Below, piece by piece: positions 7,035 to 8,903 of a DNA stretch of 8,903 nt. Below the pieces are notes generated by a model. It was not told the origin of the DNA and made no database searches. It was given only the letters and a program-made list of their open reading frames with translations. This DNA is from Candidatus Sulfopaludibacter sp. SbA3. Lineage in GTDB: Bacteria; Acidobacteriota; Vicinamibacteria; Vicinamibacterales; UBA2999. The stretch lies in contig CAMBHC010000087.1 in assembly GCA_945866285.1 (NCBI GenBank), forward strand, positions 1-8,903. The letters run 5' to 3'. Each line of letters opens with the position of its first letter. Position 1 is the stretch's first letter. The position numbers and the translations under genes were made by a program.

Positions 7035-7373
7035 CTACTTGTAGCTCTTGACGGCTTCCGCCTCCGAATCGAAGGTGTCGAATACCGTCAGCAACTTCGT
7101 GATGGAGAGCAGGTCCTCGATGCGCTTGGTCAGGTTGAGCAGCTTAAGGCTGCCACCCTGGCGGCTGACCGTGGTGTAGGTCCGAACCACTTCGCCGAGG
7201 CCCGCGCTATCGATGTAAGGCACGCCTTCGAGATTGAGCAACAGCTTCTTCTTACCTGCTGAGAGCAGGCTGTTGATCTTGTCCTTCAGCAACTCGTCGC
7301 CCTCGCCCAAGGTCATCTTGCCCTTGAGGTCGAGCACGGTCACATCGTTCACGGTGCGTTCGACGATTTCCAT
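7035..7373 (-). CDS. STAS-domain anti-sigma factor antagonist
   Basis: This single-domain protein of 112 residues has the length and pattern of SpoIIAA/RsbV anti-anti-sigma factors. The strand-helix order starts with VTVLDLKGKMTLGEGDELL (11-29), followed by KKLLLNLEGVPYIDSAGLGE (42-61). Ser56 in DSAGL is the expected site of phosphorylation by an anti-sigma kinase; in partner switching the unphosphorylated form binds the kinase and frees its partner. Helix 3 and the C-terminal strand are present (GGSLKLLNLTKRIEDLL, 73-89). The start ATG at 7373 has AGGGG about 10 bases upstream. It is the first gene of the glycan cluster and abuts the prenyltransferase with no gap. No anti-sigma kinase, phosphatase or sigma factor lies in the window, so its partner is unknown. 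Confidence 0.93.
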   Translation of the reverse strand: MEIVERTVNDVTVLDLKGKMTLGEGDELLKDKINSLLSAGKKKLLLNLEGVPYIDSAGLGEVVRTYTTVSRQGGSLKLLNLTKRIEDLLSITKLLTVFDTFDSEAEAVKSYK

Positions 7374-7383
7374 TCGCTTAGAT

Positions 7384-7388
7384 CCCCT
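7384..7388 (-). promoter_or_regulatory. Shine-Dalgarno (AGGGG) of the STAS gene
   Basis: AGGGG on the minus strand lies 10 bases upstream of the ATG at 7373 and supports this start. I could not find a convincing -35/-10 pair in the gap upstream. A TAGTAT at 7444-7449 could be a -10, but it has no matching -35. Confidence 0.55.
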
Positions 7389-7412
7389 GCGTCGGTAAAA
7401 CCCTTGGGTCGT

Positions 7413-7428
7413 GGGCGTTTAAGCGCCC
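7413..7428. other. Small hairpin in STAS upstream region
   Basis: The sequence gggcgtttaagcgccc has a 5-bp GC stem (gggcg/cgccc) and a 6-base loop. On the minus strand a run of five T comes before the hairpin rather than after it, so it does not look like an intrinsic terminator of rpsU. It would lie in the 5' leader of the STAS transcript, about 40 bases before the start codon. Confidence 0.4.
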
Positions 7429-7484
7429 TAAAAAGGTGTCGAATACTACCACGGCACGAGCCGGAGATGGTCCTGAGGGCCTGA

Positions 7485-7504
7485 GGTCTTGAAATTTCAA
7501 GACC
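7485..7504. repeat. 20-bp perfect palindrome between rpsU and the STAS gene
   Basis: ggtcttgaaatttcaagacc is its own reverse complement. It lies 27 bases after the rpsU stop and 112 bases before the STAS start. It could be the binding site of a dimeric regulator, or in RNA a stem of about 8 bp that stabilises the rpsU 3' end. No T-tract follows on either strand, so factor-independent termination is not supported. Confidence 0.7.
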
Positions 7505-7524
7505 CCAAGCCCCAAGTCCCCAAG
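7503..7524. repeat. Tandem CCCCAAG micro-repeat
   Basis: Three copies of CCCCAAG occur at 7503-7509, 7510-7516 and 7518-7524, the last two separated by a T, followed by a partial CCC. The array begins in the right arm of the palindrome and ends 6 bases before the rpsU stop codon. It resembles the short intergenic slippage repeats of some Acidobacteriota; that likeness is from memory. Confidence 0.65.
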
Positions 7525-7530
7525 CCCTAC

Positions 7531-7728
7531 CTATTCCGTTTCGCGGCGCATCTTCTTCCGATTGCGCTTCCGGGCGAGCGCCTGCTTTGCGCGACGCTTG
7601 TCACCGGGCTTCAAGTAGAAAGAGTGCTTCTTGATGTCCTTGATGATGTCTTCCTGCTGCACCTTGCGCTTGAAACGTCGCAACGCGCTTTCGATCGACT
7701 CACCTTCTTGCAATTTCACTTCGGCCAT
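7531..7728 (-). CDS. rpsU: 30S ribosomal protein S21
   Basis: The 65-residue, strongly basic product matches bS21, a small-subunit protein next to the 3' end of 16S rRNA that assists translation initiation. Seen directly are VKLQEGESIESALRRFKRKV at the N-terminal side (4-23), the conserved HSFYLKPGDKRRAKQALARK (35-54), and a lysine/arginine-rich end. Length and composition are normal for the family. The ATG at 7728 is preceded by an unusually strong Shine-Dalgarno. The gene is divergent from purD and lies 157 bases upstream of the STAS gene. No intrinsic terminator is visible after it, so some read-through into the glycan cluster is possible. bS21 is often monocistronic or grouped with dnaG/rpoD; neither of those is nearby here. 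Confidence 0.97.
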   Translation of the reverse strand: MAEVKLQEGESIESALRRFKRKVQQEDIIKDIKKHSFYLKPGDKRRAKQALARKRNRKKMRRETE

Positions 7729-7734
7729 CTGTAG

Positions 7735-7744
7735 TCACCCCCTT
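7735..7744 (-). promoter_or_regulatory. Very strong Shine-Dalgarno of rpsU
   Basis: The minus strand reads AAGGGGGTGA ending 6 bases before the ATG. This is nearly full complementarity to the 16S anti-Shine-Dalgarno, as expected for a highly expressed ribosomal gene. Confidence 0.85.
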
Positions 7745-7828
7745 CCGGCTAATATTTGCGTCCTCGTTCACCAGACCACCAGATACTGGCTCCAATCGGC
7801 GACGGGACAAGTATGCTAGGCTATCACA

Positions 7829-7857
7829 AACATAGACGGGGCTGCGGGCTAAGTTAA
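7829..7857 (-). promoter_or_regulatory. Candidate sigma70-type promoter for rpsU
   Basis: On the minus strand TTAACT (7852-7857) is followed after 17 bases by TATGTT (7829-7834). Each hexamer matches the housekeeping consensus at four of six positions with ideal spacing. Transcription would begin near 7822, giving a leader of about 95 bases. The -35 overlaps the hairpin sequences proposed for the purD leader. Confidence 0.35.
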
Positions 7858-7916
7858 GCCCTTTGTTGTCTTCGACTTAGGCAGCATCGCCGTTCTCGAA
7901 AGTCATTTGCCCTAAG
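7841..7916 (+). promoter_or_regulatory. Competing hairpins in the presumed purD leader
   Basis: Three alternative stems share bases. A 5-bp stem pairs gggct with agccc (7846-7861). A longer stem pairs gctgc-ggg-ctaagt (7841-7854) with acttaggcagc (7875-7885): 11 pairs with a 3-base bulge. A third pairs cttagg (7876-7881) with cctaag (7911-7916), 7 bases before the purD ATG. They cannot all form at once, so an attenuation or start-site switch is conceivable. No known riboswitch class was recognised. Confidence 0.3.
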
Positions 7917-7923
7917 CGACAAA

Positions 7924-8903
7924 ATGCGCATCCTTGTAATCGGCTCAGGCGCGCGCGAGCACGCACTGGCCTGGAAGCTGGGCCAGGAACCAGGCGTTGA
8001 CTACTTACTCTGTGCTCCTGGCAACCCCGGAATCGCCACTTCCACCGCCATCGCACCCCTCGACATCGTGGACACCGACGCGGTCGTTCGGCTCATCGAG
8101 CACCACCGAATCGACCTGACCGTGGTCGGTCCGGAAGCTCCGCTCGGCCGCGGGTTGGCCGACCGGCTCGCTGCCGAAGGCCGGCTGGTCTTTGGCCCGA
8201 CCAGGGCGGCCGCGCAGCTCGAGACCAGCAAGGCCTTCGCAAAGGACTTCATGCAGCGGCATCGCGTGCCGACCGCGCACTATCGCGTGTGCGTGACCGC
8301 CGAGGAGGCCTTGACCGCCATTCGTTCCGGCGAGTTTGGCGATGCGCTTGTGGTCAAGGCCGACGGCCTCGCGGGCGGCAAGGGCGTCGTCGTGGCGCCG
8401 GACCGCGCCACCGCCGAGGCCGCCGTGCACGCCGCCATGGTCGATCGCAGCTTCGGTGAGGCCGGTGCCCGCGTCGTCCTTGAAGAGATGCTGACCGGCC
8501 CCGAGGTGTCGTTCTTCGTCGTGGCCGACGGTGGACACTACGTGCCGCTCCTGTCAGCCCAGGATCACAAACGCATTTTCGACCACGACGAGGGACCGAA
8601 CACCGGCGGCATGGGGGCGTTTTCGCCGAGTCCGCTGATGACCGCAGCGCTGCAGGCGCGCGTCGAGCGCGAAATCGTCAAGCCCGTACTCGACGGAATG
8701 GCCGCTGAAGGAACGGCGTTCCGCGGATTCCTCTATTGCGGACTGATGCTGACGCCAGATGGCCCCAAGGTGATCGAGTTCAACGTCCGCTTCGGCGATC
8801 CAGAGGCGCAGGTCGTGTTGCCGTTGTTGACCGAGCCGCTGGCGCCGATGTTGACCGCCGCCGCGGAAGGGCGGTTGCGCGAGTTTGGATCCTGGACCCC
8901 GGA
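7924..8903 (+). CDS. purD: Phosphoribosylamine-glycine ligase (GAR synthetase), C-terminus beyond window
   Basis: The visible 326 codons match PurD, the second step of de novo purine synthesis: 5-phosphoribosylamine plus glycine and ATP gives GAR. The N-terminal domain has MRILVIGSGAREHALAWKL (1-19) and VVGPEAPLGRGLADRL (in the 60s to 80s). FGPTRAAAQLETSKAFAKDF follows. The ATP-grasp domain has VVKADGLAGGKGVVVAP, then SAQDHKRIFDHDEGPNTGGM and the metal- and ATP-binding EFNVRFGDPEAQVVLPL near the right edge. About 100 residues should be missing, since PurD is usually 420-430 long. The ATG at 7924 matches the family start, but no clear Shine-Dalgarno precedes it (CCTAAGCGACAAA). It is divergent from rpsU; no other purine gene is visible. 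Confidence 0.97.
   Translation, partial: MRILVIGSGAREHALAWKLGQEPGVDYLLCAPGNPGIATSTAIAPLDIVDTDAVVRLIEHHRIDLTVVGPEAPLGRGLADRLAAEGRLVFGPTRAAAQLETSKAFAKDFMQRHRVPTAHYRVCVTAEEALTAIRSGEFGDALVVKADGLAGGKGVVVAPDRATAEAAVHAAMVDRSFGEAGARVVLEEMLTGPEVSFFVVADGGHYVPLLSAQDHKRIFDHDEGPNTGGMGAFSPSPLMTAALQARVEREIVKPVLDGMAAEGTAFRGFLYCGLMLTPDGPKVIEFNVRFGDPEAQVVLPLLTEPLAPMLTAAAEGRLREFGSWTP

Noticed and set aside
7413..7435. Intrinsic terminator for rpsU
   Set aside because: The GC stem is only 5 bp and the T-run precedes it on the minus strand; on the plus strand the hairpin is followed by A residues.
7729..7923. tRNA, small RNA gene or purine riboswitch in the divergent gap
   Set aside because: No cloverleaf, no known riboswitch core and no promoter-hairpin-T-tract unit could be seen.
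8005..8538. A 177-codon minus-strand open frame within purD
   Set aside because: It is the complement of conserved PurD coding sequence and has no plausible domain of its own.

Overview
This GC-rich window is chromosomal. Eight genes on the minus strand read leftward and one, purD, reads rightward at the right edge. There are no insertion sequences, phage genes, CRISPR arrays, tRNAs or rRNAs. A ribosomal S21 gene, a mycobacterial-type polyprenyl-phosphate phosphoribosyltransferase, a DUF362 protein, several GT4 glycosyltransferases and short tandem micro-repeats would fit an Acidobacteriota genome, perhaps Vicinamibacteria. That assignment is a guess from recall, not a result.

Layout, read in the direction of minus-strand transcription. 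rpsU (7531-7728) encodes ribosomal protein S21 and has a very strong Shine-Dalgarno. A 157-base gap follows, holding tandem CCCCAAG units, a 20-base perfect palindrome and a small hairpin. A tightly packed seven-gene cluster then starts at 7373: a single-domain STAS protein (7035-7373), a UbiA-family polyprenyl-phosphate phosphoribosyltransferase (6138-7034), a DUF362 protein without a ferredoxin module (4844-6130), an unrecognised coiled-coil protein with a long low-complexity tail (3799-4830), a GT4 glycosyltransferase with a roughly 180-residue Arg/Gly/Pro/Gln tail (2078-3802), and two paralogous GT4 glycosyltransferases (885-2078 and 1-862, the latter cut by the window edge). Junctions range from a 4-base overlap to a 22-base gap, so this is very probably one operon. 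Four of the seven start codons are probably not ATG (three GTG, one TTG).

On the other strand, purD (7924 to the right edge) encodes phosphoribosylamine-glycine ligase. It is divergent from rpsU across a 195-base region containing a plausible rpsU promoter and competing hairpins in the presumed purD leader.

How the genes may work together (inference): the prenyltransferase would make a lipid-linked pentose donor at the membrane. The three glycosyltransferases would build a surface glycan or glycolipid, and the coiled-coil protein could act as scaffold or length control. The STAS protein could couple the cluster to a partner-switching signal. The DUF362 role is unknown. The most unusual features are the charged low-complexity tails on two adjacent genes. 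One of these tails contains sequences that look like dispersed non-coding repeats absorbed into a reading frame.
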